From positions 1 through 57,324 of the forward strand of contig NSKI01000013.1 in assembly GCA_003586005.1 (NCBI GenBank): a stretch of DNA of 57,324 bases, in the 5' to 3' direction. Within the stretch, counting starts at the first letter, position 1, and every line of letters begins with the position of its first letter. Under the pieces are notes generated by a model, which made no database searches, was not told the origin of the DNA, and saw only the letters and a list, made by a program, of their open reading frames with translations. The translations under genes were made by a program, and so were the position numbers. This document shows positions 36,206 through 44,070 of this stretch, one piece after another. The stretch is from Haloplasmatales bacterium 4B (GTDB lineage: Bacteria; Bacillota_I; Bacilli_A; Haloplasmatales; Haloplasmataceae).

Positions 36206-36511
36206 ATGGTTGAGAAAGGTTCATGGGTACAAATTCATAAAATCATCTTAAACCCTAGTGAACGAGCTCCGCAGGTTCCTGATGATACTAAAAAAGTACC
36301 TCTTGAAATGTGGGTAAAAGGTTTTTTAATTGATTACGGTAGTATTGGCAAAATTGTAAAAATCGAAACTATTACAGGCCGAATTGAAGAAGGAGAACTA
36401 GTTCAGGTTAATCCTAGTTTTAAGCATAATTATGGTCACTTTGTACCTGAGATTTTAGCTATAGGACAAAAGGTTAAAAATTTTATGTATGGAGATGAAT
36501 TTGATGAATAA
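36206..36511 (+). CDS. ortA: 2-amino-4-oxopentanoate thiolase, alpha subunit
   Basis: Small subunit (101 residues) of the thiolase that cleaves 2-amino-4-oxopentanoate with CoA into acetyl-CoA and D-alanine. It shows KGSWVQIHKIILNPSERAPQVPDDTKKVPLEMWVKGFL, typical of OrtA. The ATG follows AAAAGGAGGA; an upstream in-frame ATG overlaps ord. The OrtA C-terminus overlaps ortB by eight bases, consistent with equimolar synthesis of the two subunits. Confidence 0.92.
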   Translation: MVEKGSWVQIHKIILNPSERAPQVPDDTKKVPLEMWVKGFLIDYGSIGKIVKIETITGRIEEGELVQVNPSFKHNYGHFVPEILAIGQKVKNFMYGDEFDE

Positions 36512-37922
36512 AGATATGTCTTATGAAAGTGTAATGGCACGGCGTAATGATATAATGAAAAAATCAGTAGGAATTGACTACGATAATTTTGAACTAGCAG
36601 GAATTGGTTTTGATTATGAAAAAATGATGGATGATACTTCACCATATACTCTAGATGAAATTAAAAAGATTCAAAATGAATATGGTGTGGGAAATACGCC
36701 TTTAAAAGAATTAAAGAATATGACAGATCTTTCTAGAAAACTTGCGCCTAAGGGAAAAGGTGCAAGAATTTTCGTGAAAGATGAAGCCTTAAATGATTCT
36801 GGTAGTTTTAAAGCTAGACGAGCAGCTCTTAGTTGCTACCACGCAAAAAAGCTTGGCTATAAAGGAATTATGGCTGCGACTAGTGGGAACTACGGAGCAG
36901 CAGTTGCTTCGCAAGCAGCAAAACATGGGTTAAAATGCATCATAGTGCAAGAATGTTTTGATTCAAGAGGAATTGGTCAACCTGAAATTATTGAAAAAGC
37001 ACGTAAATGTGAAGCTCTTGGTGCAGAAGTTGTTCAACTAACAGTTGGTCCAGAGTTATTTTATACATATTTAAAATTATTAGAAGAAACAGGTTATTTT
37101 AATGCTTCTTTATATTCTCCATTTGCGATAACTGGTGTTGAAACATTGGGTTATGAACTTGTGGAGCAATGTAGAAACCAAATTGGCAAGGAACCTGATG
37201 TTGTTGTTGTCACAAATGCTGGAGGCGGTAATTTAACTGGAACAGCTAGAGGGATTAATAAAGCAACAAATAAAAAAATTGAAATTATTGGAGCTAGTGT
37301 TAATTTAAAAGGATTACATATGGCAAGTGATTTTCAATTTAATCGTAAATCATTTACTACTGGGCACACTGGCTTCGGAATTCCATTTGCAACTTTTCCG
37401 GACCGTAGTGATGTCCCTAGATCAGCTGCACGCCCACTTCGATATATAGACCGGTATGTAACAGTTAATCAAGGTGAAGTATTCTTTATAACAGAAACAT
37501 TAACACTACTTGAAGGAATTGAACGTGGTCCAGCGGGTAACACATCACTTGCAGCAGCATTTAGTATTGCCCAAGAATTAAATGAAGATGAAATAATTGT
37601 CGTACAGGAGACAGAGTATACAGGCGCTGGAAAACATCATCAAGCTCAGCTATCATTCGCTAAAGAAAATGGTATTGAAGTTAAGTTTGGTAATCCTATT
37701 GATGAAGTACCTGGTAAAAATATTATTATTCCTGAACATCCTGGTTTAATTAAAGTTCATAATTTAGATTTATTTAAAATTAAAAAATCATGTATAAAAA
37801 ATCATGTTCAAAATAAAACAAATTTATCAGAAACAGATATTCAATTTTTAGTAGAAGAAGTTAATGAAACTAGAGATTTTGTGTTAGAGACGTTAAGTGA
37901 ATTAAGCATAAATACAGATTGA
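36504..37922 (+). CDS. ortB: 2-amino-4-oxopentanoate thiolase, beta subunit (PLP-dependent)
   Basis: PLP-dependent catalytic subunit of about 472 residues with a tryptophan-synthase-beta-like fold. The Schiff-base lysine is Lys103 in SGSFKARRA. The phosphate loop reads VVVVTNAGGGNLTGTARG, and the substrate loop TSGNYGAAVASQAAKHG resembles threonine synthase relatives. Four in-frame ATGs occur; the third, at 36504, is best spaced after GGAG. It follows ortA with overlap and precedes oraS by nine bases. The products, acetyl-CoA and D-alanine, link ornithine to energy metabolism. Confidence 0.93.
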   Translation: MNKDMSYESVMARRNDIMKKSVGIDYDNFELAGIGFDYEKMMDDTSPYTLDEIKKIQNEYGVGNTPLKELKNMTDLSRKLAPKGKGARIFVKDEALNDSGSFKARRAALSCYHAKKLGYKGIMAATSGNYGAAVASQAAKHGLKCIIVQECFDSRGIGQPEIIEKARKCEALGAEVVQLTVGPELFYTYLKLLEETGYFNASLYSPFAITGVETLGYELVEQCRNQIGKEPDVVVVTNAGGGNLTGTARGINKATNKKIEIIGASVNLKGLHMASDFQFNRKSFTTGHTGFGIPFATFPDRSDVPRSAARPLRYIDRYVTVNQGEVFFITETLTLLEGIERGPAGNTSLAAAFSIAQELNEDEIIVVQETEYTGAGKHHQAQLSFAKENGIEVKFGNPIDEVPGKNIIIPEHPGLIKVHNLDLFKIKKSCIKNHVQNKTNLSETDIQFLVEEVNETRDFVLETLSELSINTD

Positions 37923-37931
37923 GGTGATAAT

Positions 37932-38306
37932 ATGGAAAAATTAATGACTCGTAATGATGATTTTGAAATAAGAAGGAAACATTTAAAAAACTTGACTGAT
38001 GAAGAGTTAAAGCAACGATTCTGGAAACTAGCAGATGAGGTTGTTGAACCTTTAATAAAGCTAGCTAAAACGTATACATCACCTGCTATTGAAAGATCTG
38101 TCCTTTTACGGATGGGATTTTCTAGTATAGAAGCAAAAGCAATTGTTGATAAGGTAATTGATTTTGGTTTAATTAGTAAGGGTGCTGGTCATGTTGTTTA
38201 TAAAGCAGCAAATTTAAATGCAATTTCAATTAGAGAAGCTGGGCTTAAGTTAATTGAAGGTGAATTTTGGGAAGATATATTATCAAGTTTTGGGGTGAAG
38301 AAATGA
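37932..38306 (+). CDS. oraS: D-ornithine 4,5-aminomutase S subunit
   Basis: Small subunit, 124 residues, of the B12/PLP enzyme that turns D-ornithine into 2,4-diaminopentanoate. The family pattern LTDEELKQRFWKLADEVVEPLIKLAKTYTSPAIERSVLLRMGF occupies residues 20-62, and IVDKVIDFGLISKGAGHVVYKAA follows. A GAGGTGATAAT site precedes the start. The last codons overlap the start of oraE by ATGA, so the two are translationally coupled. Confidence 0.93.
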   Translation: MEKLMTRNDDFEIRRKHLKNLTDEELKQRFWKLADEVVEPLIKLAKTYTSPAIERSVLLRMGFSSIEAKAIVDKVIDFGLISKGAGHVVYKAANLNAISIREAGLKLIEGEFWEDILSSFGVKK

Positions 38307-40516
38307 TGAAACTTAATCCTAATGAAAAATTAGATATTAGAGAATTAATGAAAGATATTAAAAATTATAAACCCAAACGACGTGGGTGGACATGGCGAAA
38401 ACATGAACCAAATTTGTTAATGAATGGATATAAATATAGTGAAATATCTACACCCTTAAAAAATTCTGTTCCGTTACCAGCTGCTAAATATTTTAATGGA
38501 ATAGATCCGCAACCGCTTTCTGTTATTACAACAGAAATTGCTTCAGGACGATTTGAAGATGATATAAGAAGAATGCGTATGGCTGCTTGGCATGGTGCAG
38601 ATCATATCATGGTTATAAGAACAGCAGGTCAATCCCATTTTGATGGATTAATAGAAGGGTCTCCACAAGGTGTAGGGGGTATTCCTGTAACTCGTAAGCA
38701 AGTGCGTTTGCAACGCAAAGCTTTAGATTTAATTGAGGAAGAGGTTGGCAGACCAATAAATTACCATTCTTATGTTTCTGGTGTTGCTGGACCTGATATC
38801 GCTGTTATGTTTGCAGAAGAGGGAGTAAATGGTGCACACCAAGACCCACAATATAATATTTTATATCGTAATATTAATATGGTTCGCTCATTTGTCGACG
38901 CTGCTGAATCTAAAAAAATAATGGAATGGGCTGACATATTACAAATTGATGGAGCACATAACGCTAATGCAACAGCAAGAGATGCTTGGAAAGTTATGCC
39001 TGAATTATTGGTTCAACATGCTATAAACTGTGTTTTTTCAACTAAAGTAGGAATGAAAAAAGAAAATATTGCTTTATCAACTGTACCACCAACAGCAGTT
39101 CCTGCTCCAGATTTAAAAATTAATTTGCCTTATGCTGTAGCTCTTCGTGAGTTTTTCTCAGAGTATAAAATGCGAGCACAAATGAACACAAAATATATGG
39201 AATCTTCTACTAGAGAAGCTACAGTTACTCATGTATTAAATATGTTAATATCTAAACTAACAAGCGCAGATATCCAATCAACAATTACACCTGATGAAGG
39301 GCGAAATGTTCCATGGCATATGTATAATGTTGAAGCATGTGATACAGCTAAACAAGCACTTGTTGGTATGGATGGTTTACTTGAAATGGTTGAATTGAAA
39401 AATGAAGGCTATCTACGAGATAAATCAAGAGAGATAAAAGAAAGAGCTATTTTGTTCTTAGAAGAAATGCTTGAAAATGGTGGATATTTTGAATCAGTTG
39501 AAAAAGGTTTCTTTATTGATTCGGGTATTTATCCAGAAAGAAATGGCGATGGTATTGTTCGGAAGATTGATGGTGGTGTTGGTGTAAATACAGTCTATGT
39601 TAGAGATGAAGACTATTTTGCCCCGGTAACAGCTCACTTTGGAAACAATAATATTGCTCAATATAATAAAGATTCTGTTAATTGCCCTTCAGATTTAATC
39701 GGTGGTTCTACGTTTGAAGACTCTGACAAAATTATTTTTATTGATGAATTAGACGAGAATGACAATGTATATAATCGATTAGATGAAACGGAAAAATATC
39801 GATTATCTAATCTTGTTAAACCAGAAGTTGAATGGTTAGGTGATGGTACAGTTGTAGTTGATCTAGTTTTACCAACTGAAAAACGCCATGCAGAATTCGC
39901 CGCAATTGAAATTGGTAAGAAAATGAATTTGTCAGATGTAGAAGTAATACATCGAGAAATTTTACATCAAAGTGAGGCAACACGAATTCAAATCAAAGGT
40001 AGAGTTAATTTTGATATCGATTTAAATGAACTAGTTATACCAGAAGAACCTGAAGAGATGTCAGATGACGAAATTAGGAATTTTGTTAAAGAGAATCAAA
40101 TGAAAATTGTTGCTGGAACAGTTGGAGAAGATGAGCATTCTGTTGGAATGCGTGAAATTATTGATATTAAACATGGAGGAATTGAAAAATACGGAATTGA
40201 TTGTGTTTATTTAGGTACATCTGTGCCAATTGAAAAGCTTGTTGATGCCGCTATTGAGGCTAATGCTGATGCAATTTTGGCTTCAACAATTATTTCACAT
40301 GATGATATACATTATAAAAGCATGAAAAAATTGCATGAATACGCAATTGAAAAAGGAGTTAGAGACAAGCTTATTATAATTTTTGGCGGTACACAAGTTA
40401 ATAATGAACTTGCCAAAAACCAAGGCGTTGATGCTGGATTTGGAAGAGGTACTAAAGGAATTCATGTAGCTACTTTATTAGTAAAAAGGAAACAGGAATT
40501 AGGTTATGAAAATTGA
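38303..40516 (+). CDS. oraE: D-ornithine 4,5-aminomutase E subunit
   Basis: Large catalytic subunit of about 737 residues binding PLP and adenosylcobalamin. The N-terminal TIM barrel contains YKPKRRGWTWRKHEP and HGADHIMVIRTAGQSHFDGLIEGSPQGVGGIPVTRKQ near residues 94-130. The C-terminal Rossmann domain has the B12 motif VGEDEHSVGMREI (DxHxxG, about residue 610) and KLIIIFGGTQVNNELAKNQGVDAGFG. The preferred ATG overlaps the oraS stop; an upstream TTG inside oraS is rejected. Its C-terminal domain is homologous to KamE, so the window encodes two related but distinct B12 aminomutases. Confidence 0.95.
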   Translation: MMKLNPNEKLDIRELMKDIKNYKPKRRGWTWRKHEPNLLMNGYKYSEISTPLKNSVPLPAAKYFNGIDPQPLSVITTEIASGRFEDDIRRMRMAAWHGADHIMVIRTAGQSHFDGLIEGSPQGVGGIPVTRKQVRLQRKALDLIEEEVGRPINYHSYVSGVAGPDIAVMFAEEGVNGAHQDPQYNILYRNINMVRSFVDAAESKKIMEWADILQIDGAHNANATARDAWKVMPELLVQHAINCVFSTKVGMKKENIALSTVPPTAVPAPDLKINLPYAVALREFFSEYKMRAQMNTKYMESSTREATVTHVLNMLISKLTSADIQSTITPDEGRNVPWHMYNVEACDTAKQALVGMDGLLEMVELKNEGYLRDKSREIKERAILFLEEMLENGGYFESVEKGFFIDSGIYPERNGDGIVRKIDGGVGVNTVYVRDEDYFAPVTAHFGNNNIAQYNKDSVNCPSDLIGGSTFEDSDKIIFIDELDENDNVYNRLDETEKYRLSNLVKPEVEWLGDGTVVVDLVLPTEKRHAEFAAIEIGKKMNLSDVEVIHREILHQSEATRIQIKGRVNFDIDLNELVIPEEPEEMSDDEIRNFVKENQMKIVAGTVGEDEHSVGMREIIDIKHGGIEKYGIDCVYLGTSVPIEKLVDAAIEANADAILASTIISHDDIHYKSMKKLHEYAIEKGVRDKLIIIFGGTQVNNELAKNQGVDAGFGRGTKGIHVATLLVKRKQELGYEN

Positions 40517-41879
40517 TGCTTTAGTAGCTGAAATAGGCAGTACTACAACTGTAGTCAATGCTTTTGTTGGAATCCATAATGGGGAGCCACTTTTTCTTGG
40601 TCAAGGACAAGCACCAACTAGTGTTAATTTTGGTGATGTAAATATTGGCCTAAATCAAGCTATAGATAATTTAAAAGAAAATTTAGATACCGATTTAGAA
40701 ATACAAGAAATATTTGCAACTAGTAGTGCTGCAGGTGGATTAAAAATGACAGTTCATGGATTAGTTTACGATATGACTGTTAAAGCTGCTGAAGAAGCAG
40801 CTTTAGGTGCTGGAGCTAATATTCATTTAGTAACAAGCGGAAATCTTACTGAATATGATATTCAAAAAATCAAAAATATTAAACCTAATATTATCTTAAT
40901 TGCGGGTGGTGTAGATTATGGCGAAAAAGCAACAGCATTAAATAACGCTTATGAAATAGCTAGCTTGCAGTTAGATATACCAGTAATTTATGCAGGTAAT
41001 TGCACAAATCACTATGAAATTTCTGATATATTTAATAAATATAAGCAGGAACAATTTCTTCACATTACTGAAAATGTTTATCCAAAAATTGATGAATTGA
41101 ATGTTGAACCTACTCGCAAAATTATTCAGGATGTATTTGAAAAACACATAATTCATGCTCCAGGGATGAATTATGTAAGAGAAATGGTAAAAGAAAAAAT
41201 TATTCCTACACCGGGTGCTGTTATGCACGCTGCAAAATTACTTGAAAAAGAAATTGGAGATTTACTTATTTTTGATGTAGGTGGGGCGACAACAGACTTA
41301 CACTCGGTAACTAGTGGAAGTGATGAAATTAACCGAATTTTAATTAGTCCAGAACCCCATGCAAAAAGAACAGTAGAAGGCGATTTAGGAGTATATATAA
41401 ATAGACATAATATTATTAATATGATTGGGTTTGAACAACTTTGTAAAGATATAAAAACAACTAACGAAGAATTAACTGAAATTTTAAACAATTATGAAGC
41501 TATTCCAAAACTTAAACAGATTCCTTTAGTTGAAAGATTAACAAAAGAAGCATTAGTAAAAGCACTTAACAGGCATTGTGGAAGTTATCGTAATTTGTAT
41601 GGATCACAAGGTCGAGTAAGGGTGGCTCAGGGTAAAGATTTAACTAATATAAAATATATTATAGGGACTGGTGGTGCTTTAACAAGACTTCCAAATCGAT
41701 TTAAATTATTAAAAGAGTTAATCTTAAAACAAGATAGTATTAAATTAATGCCTACAAAAGACGTCGGTATTTTAATAGATAAAGATTATTTAATAGCCTC
41801 TTGTGGGGTATTATCTTTTAAATATCCAAATGAAGCATTAAAATTAATCAAAGTTAGCTTAGGATTGAAGGTGATGTGA
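40506..41879 (+). CDS. GlmL/MutL-like ornithine aminomutase reactivation protein
   Basis: A 457-residue protein of the actin/hexokinase ATPase fold. The phosphate-1 motif ALVAEIGSTTTVVNAF is near residue 5. A second motif, LLIFDVGGATTDLHSVTSG, lies near residue 256, and YIIGTGGALTRLPNRF near residue 383 is the adenosine motif. It is related to GlmL/MutL, which accompany glutamate mutase. Within ornithine operons such proteins are proposed to reactivate OraSE by exchanging damaged cobalamin. It overlaps oraE and orr at its two ends. It is unrelated to KamB/KamC, which accompany the lysine enzyme in this window. Confidence 0.87.
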   Translation: MKIDALVAEIGSTTTVVNAFVGIHNGEPLFLGQGQAPTSVNFGDVNIGLNQAIDNLKENLDTDLEIQEIFATSSAAGGLKMTVHGLVYDMTVKAAEEAALGAGANIHLVTSGNLTEYDIQKIKNIKPNIILIAGGVDYGEKATALNNAYEIASLQLDIPVIYAGNCTNHYEISDIFNKYKQEQFLHITENVYPKIDELNVEPTRKIIQDVFEKHIIHAPGMNYVREMVKEKIIPTPGAVMHAAKLLEKEIGDLLIFDVGGATTDLHSVTSGSDEINRILISPEPHAKRTVEGDLGVYINRHNIINMIGFEQLCKDIKTTNEELTEILNNYEAIPKLKQIPLVERLTKEALVKALNRHCGSYRNLYGSQGRVRVAQGKDLTNIKYIIGTGGALTRLPNRFKLLKELILKQDSIKLMPTKDVGILIDKDYLIASCGVLSFKYPNEALKLIKVSLGLKVM

Positions 41880-42943
41880 TGTATCCACAAATTTGTGTTA
41901 ATATTGAAAAGTTAAAACATAATACCAAAACACTTGTAAAAATGTGTATGGACAAGGGTATAACCTCTATTTTTGGCGTAGCAAAAGTTTTAAGTGGTGA
42001 TAAAACTATCACTAATGCTGTTATAGAATCAGGAATTACCCATATTGCTGATTCTAGGATTGAAAATTTACAACTATTCGAAACTTCTGAATTACCTAAA
42101 GTTTTGCTTAGATTACCAATGCTAAGTGAAGTCTACGCTGTTGTTAAGTATAGTGATGTATCATTAAACTCTGAAATTGAAACAATTAGAAAATTAAATG
42201 ATGCTGCAGCTAAAATAAATAAAATTCATCAAGTAATTTTAATGTTCGATTTAGGAGATTTACGCGAAGGAATTTGGTTTGAAAATGAATATTTAACAAT
42301 TGTAGAACAAATTTTAAAGTTAAAAAATATAAAATTATTAGGTATAGGCACCAATTTAACTTGTTATGGGACAATCATACCCAGTGCAGAAAATATTGGG
42401 ATTTTAAATGATATAAAAAAAATTATTGAAGATAAATTTTTAATACAACTTGAAATTATTTCGGGGGGAAATTCTTCAAGTTTACATTTTATCTTAAATA
42501 ATAATTTACCTAAAGTAATTAATAATTTACGATTAGGTGAGGCGATTTTTTTAGGACGCGAAACTGCTTATGGAAAAAACATTACAGATTTATATCATGA
42601 TATATTTACATTAAAAGCAGAAATTATTGAATTAAAATCAAAACCATCATTACCTATTGGGGAAACTGGTGTTGATGCTTTTGGGAATAAACCAATATAT
42701 GAAGATTTGGGGATTATAGATAGAGCCATAGTTGCTATTGGTAAACAAGATGTTTACCCAGGTAATATTTGGCCAATAGACAAAAATATTAAAATATTAG
42801 GAGCTAGTAGTGATCATTTAATAATTGATGTAACTAAAAGTAATTATAAATTGGGAGATATAATTTCTTTTGGTACTGGTTATGGAGGATTACTACAATT
42901 AATGACTTCTAAATATGTTAAAAAAGAATATGAATTTAAATAA
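41879..42943 (+). CDS. orr: ornithine racemase
   Basis: PLP-dependent fold-III racemase (alanine-racemase N-terminal domain, single-domain type), about 354 residues, that makes D-ornithine for OraSE. The PLP lysine is Lys36 in FGVAKVLSGDKTI. IADSRIENLQLF, MFDLGDLREG and SGGNSSSLHFIL follow, the latter two being phosphate- and substrate-site loops in this family. The ATG overlaps the preceding TGA stop, with GAAGGTGA just upstream. It ends the ten-gene arginine/ornithine operon and is followed by a strong terminator. Its presence completes the path from arginine to acetyl-CoA and alanine. Confidence 0.92.
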   Translation: MYPQICVNIEKLKHNTKTLVKMCMDKGITSIFGVAKVLSGDKTITNAVIESGITHIADSRIENLQLFETSELPKVLLRLPMLSEVYAVVKYSDVSLNSEIETIRKLNDAAAKINKIHQVILMFDLGDLREGIWFENEYLTIVEQILKLKNIKLLGIGTNLTCYGTIIPSAENIGILNDIKKIIEDKFLIQLEIISGGNSSSLHFILNNNLPKVINNLRLGEAIFLGRETAYGKNITDLYHDIFTLKAEIIELKSKPSLPIGETGVDAFGNKPIYEDLGIIDRAIVAIGKQDVYPGNIWPIDKNIKILGASSDHLIIDVTKSNYKLGDIISFGTGYGGLLQLMTSKYVKKEYEFK

Positions 42944-42946
42944 GAA

Positions 42947-42990
42947 AAAATTACCATCAATCTACTACATTGATGGTAATTTTATTTATT
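42947..42990 (+). terminator. terminator of the arginine/ornithine operon
   Basis: AAAATTACCATCAAT (42947-42961) and ATTGATGGTAATTTT (42969-42983) form a perfect 15-bp stem followed by T-rich DNA. Confidence 0.9.
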
Positions 42991-43091
42991 TAATTTTCTA
43001 TAAATATTAATCCTCATTAGGAAAAATTTGATCTATATTAATTAATCAAACAAATGCAAATTATATGTATCCAACTTTACTAAAGGAACAG

Positions 43092-43499
43092 AATGCTATT
43101 AGGAATTGACCCAAACATTGATTTACGGGATTATGACAATAAAGATGAATTTGACTTGGATGGTGATGGAGACTTAAAAGAACCTGATGGAATTATTGAT
43201 CATTTAATTGTCAACATCCAGTTACATGGAATGGTGGAATAGTAGCAAATTATTCTGATGTTCAAATCCACGATGCTGCATTTAGTTTACAAAAAACCGA
43301 AAATTTATATTTATATTTAGGTAAAAATTTCATATTTGACAATCATACAAAAAGACAAGGATTATTTTCTGATAGTTTTGATTATTCAAATCCAGCATTA
43401 CCAGACGCTGGACGTAATATACCTGAATTTGGTTTAAAAATAAGAGTAATTGGTGAAAGTGCTGACCGTTCTGTGGGTAAAATACTTATATTTAAATAA
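43092..43499 (+). pseudogene. remnant of an immune-inhibitor-A-type (M6) metalloprotease
   Basis: Two fragments in different frames resemble InhA peptidases. The first, from an ATG at 43092, reads GIDPNIDLRDYDNKDEFD followed by LDGDGDLKEPDGIIDHLIV. It matches the calcium-binding DVDGDG...EPDG.IDH region, then runs into stops. The second begins near 43212 with HPVTWNGGIVANYSDVQIHDAAFSL and continues to SNPALPDAGRNIPEFGLKIR and VIGESADRSVGKILIFK, ending in TAA at 43497-43499; this is the InhA C-terminus. The zinc HExxH domain, signal peptide and several hundred middle residues are missing. This is decay with at least one large deletion and a frameshift. The 70 bases before it show no further recognisable fragment. 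Confidence 0.78.
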
Positions 43500-43515
43500 A
43501 CTAGAGCCTAAAATA

Positions 43516-43529
43516 TGTTAACGCTTACA
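43516..43529 (+). promoter_or_regulatory. orphan cre-consensus site
   Basis: TGTTAACGCTTACA fits the cre pattern TGTNANCGNTNACA at every position. It lies just after the metalloprotease remnant, not next to a usable promoter, and may be left over from a deleted gene. Confidence 0.5.
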
Positions 43530-43558
43530 TTGATTAGAAAAACAAAAGCAAGAAATAT

Positions 43559-43597
43559 AAAAACGTATATATATTTTTATATATATACGTTTTTTCT
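43559..43597 (-). terminator. terminator of the Tyr/Gly/Arg-rich gene
   Basis: AAAAACGTATATATA and TATATATACGTTTTT form a symmetric hairpin flanked by A and T runs. It serves the minus-strand gene just upstream and could also work on the plus strand. Confidence 0.8.
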
Positions 43598-43602
43598 TAT
43601 TG

Positions 43603-43836
43603 TTAATATCTACCAAATGGTCTACGTCCGAAAAATCTTCTGCGTCCATAAAATGGTCTTCTGTAATAATATGGATAGCCATAATAAGGTCTTCTGTAAT
43701 AATATGGATAGCCGTAGCCATATCCATATCCGTAATATGGACGAGATAGACCTAACCCTAATGCTAATGGAAAGAAACGTTCGTCATTTTCATCTTGGTC
43801 ATATAGAATAGGGTATTCATAATCATAATACATCAT
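43603..43836 (-). CDS. Tyr/Gly/Arg-rich low-complexity protein
   Basis: A 77-residue protein with an acidic N-terminal third (MMYYDYEYPILYDQDENDERFFPLALGLGL shows the composition) and a C-terminal half built from Tyr, Gly, Arg and Pro. The tail contains YGYGYGYGYPYYYRRP and a repeated 11-residue unit of the type YYRRPYYGYPY, then RRRFFGRRPFGRY. The DNA shows the same tandem copy: a 26-base identity at 43655-43680 and 43688-43713. It has a good AAAGGAGAT site and its own terminator, so it is probably a real gene. The composition resembles small spore-coat or surface proteins of Bacillota, but this is only an impression. A CATAAATT element upstream resembles a sigma-E -10 without a convincing -35. 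Confidence 0.7.
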   Translation of the reverse strand: MMYYDYEYPILYDQDENDERFFPLALGLGLSRPYYGYGYGYGYPYYYRRPYYGYPYYYRRPFYGRRRFFGRRPFGRY

Positions 43837-43992
43837 TTTTATATCTCCTTTTTGTGATACTTACACAATAATTTATGATAGATGTATTGCTTTTGAATAG
43901 GCATATATAATTAAATATAATAAAATTATGAATATTATCTATTATTTGTGAAAATTTTAACATTTTTTTGGTAATTTTGTAAAAAGTATAAA

Positions 43993-44006
43993 AGAAAACG
44001 CTTTCT
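43993..44006 (+). promoter_or_regulatory. cre-like site (CcpA) at the branched-chain operon
   Basis: AGAAAACGCTTTCT is a near-perfect palindrome around CG and overlaps the expected -35 region of the promoter that follows. Confidence 0.62.
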
Positions 44007-44021
44007 TTTTTAGTGATTAAG

Positions 44022-44030
44022 TGTTATAAT
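44022..44030 (+). promoter_or_regulatory. extended -10 promoter of the branched-chain operon
   Basis: TGTTATAAT is an extended -10 element about 40 bases before the leucine dehydrogenase start. The -35 region is poor and is covered by the cre-like site. Confidence 0.65.
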
Positions 44031-44070
44031 TCTTATTGTAATAGAAATAAATACCGAGGAGGAATAATTT

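Noticed and set aside
41171-41491. Minus-strand 106-codon frame inside the GlmL-like gene
   Set aside because: It lies wholly within a well-supported gene, with no ribosome site or recognisable protein.
43655-43713. Direct repeat reminiscent of a CRISPR unit
   Set aside because: There are only two copies with a 7-base gap, and they lie inside a coding region where they encode an 11-residue repeat.
43515-43811. Plus-strand open frame across the Tyr/Gly/Arg-rich gene
   Set aside because: It has no ribosome site and an odd composition, and is explained as the complement of the repeat-rich minus-strand gene.
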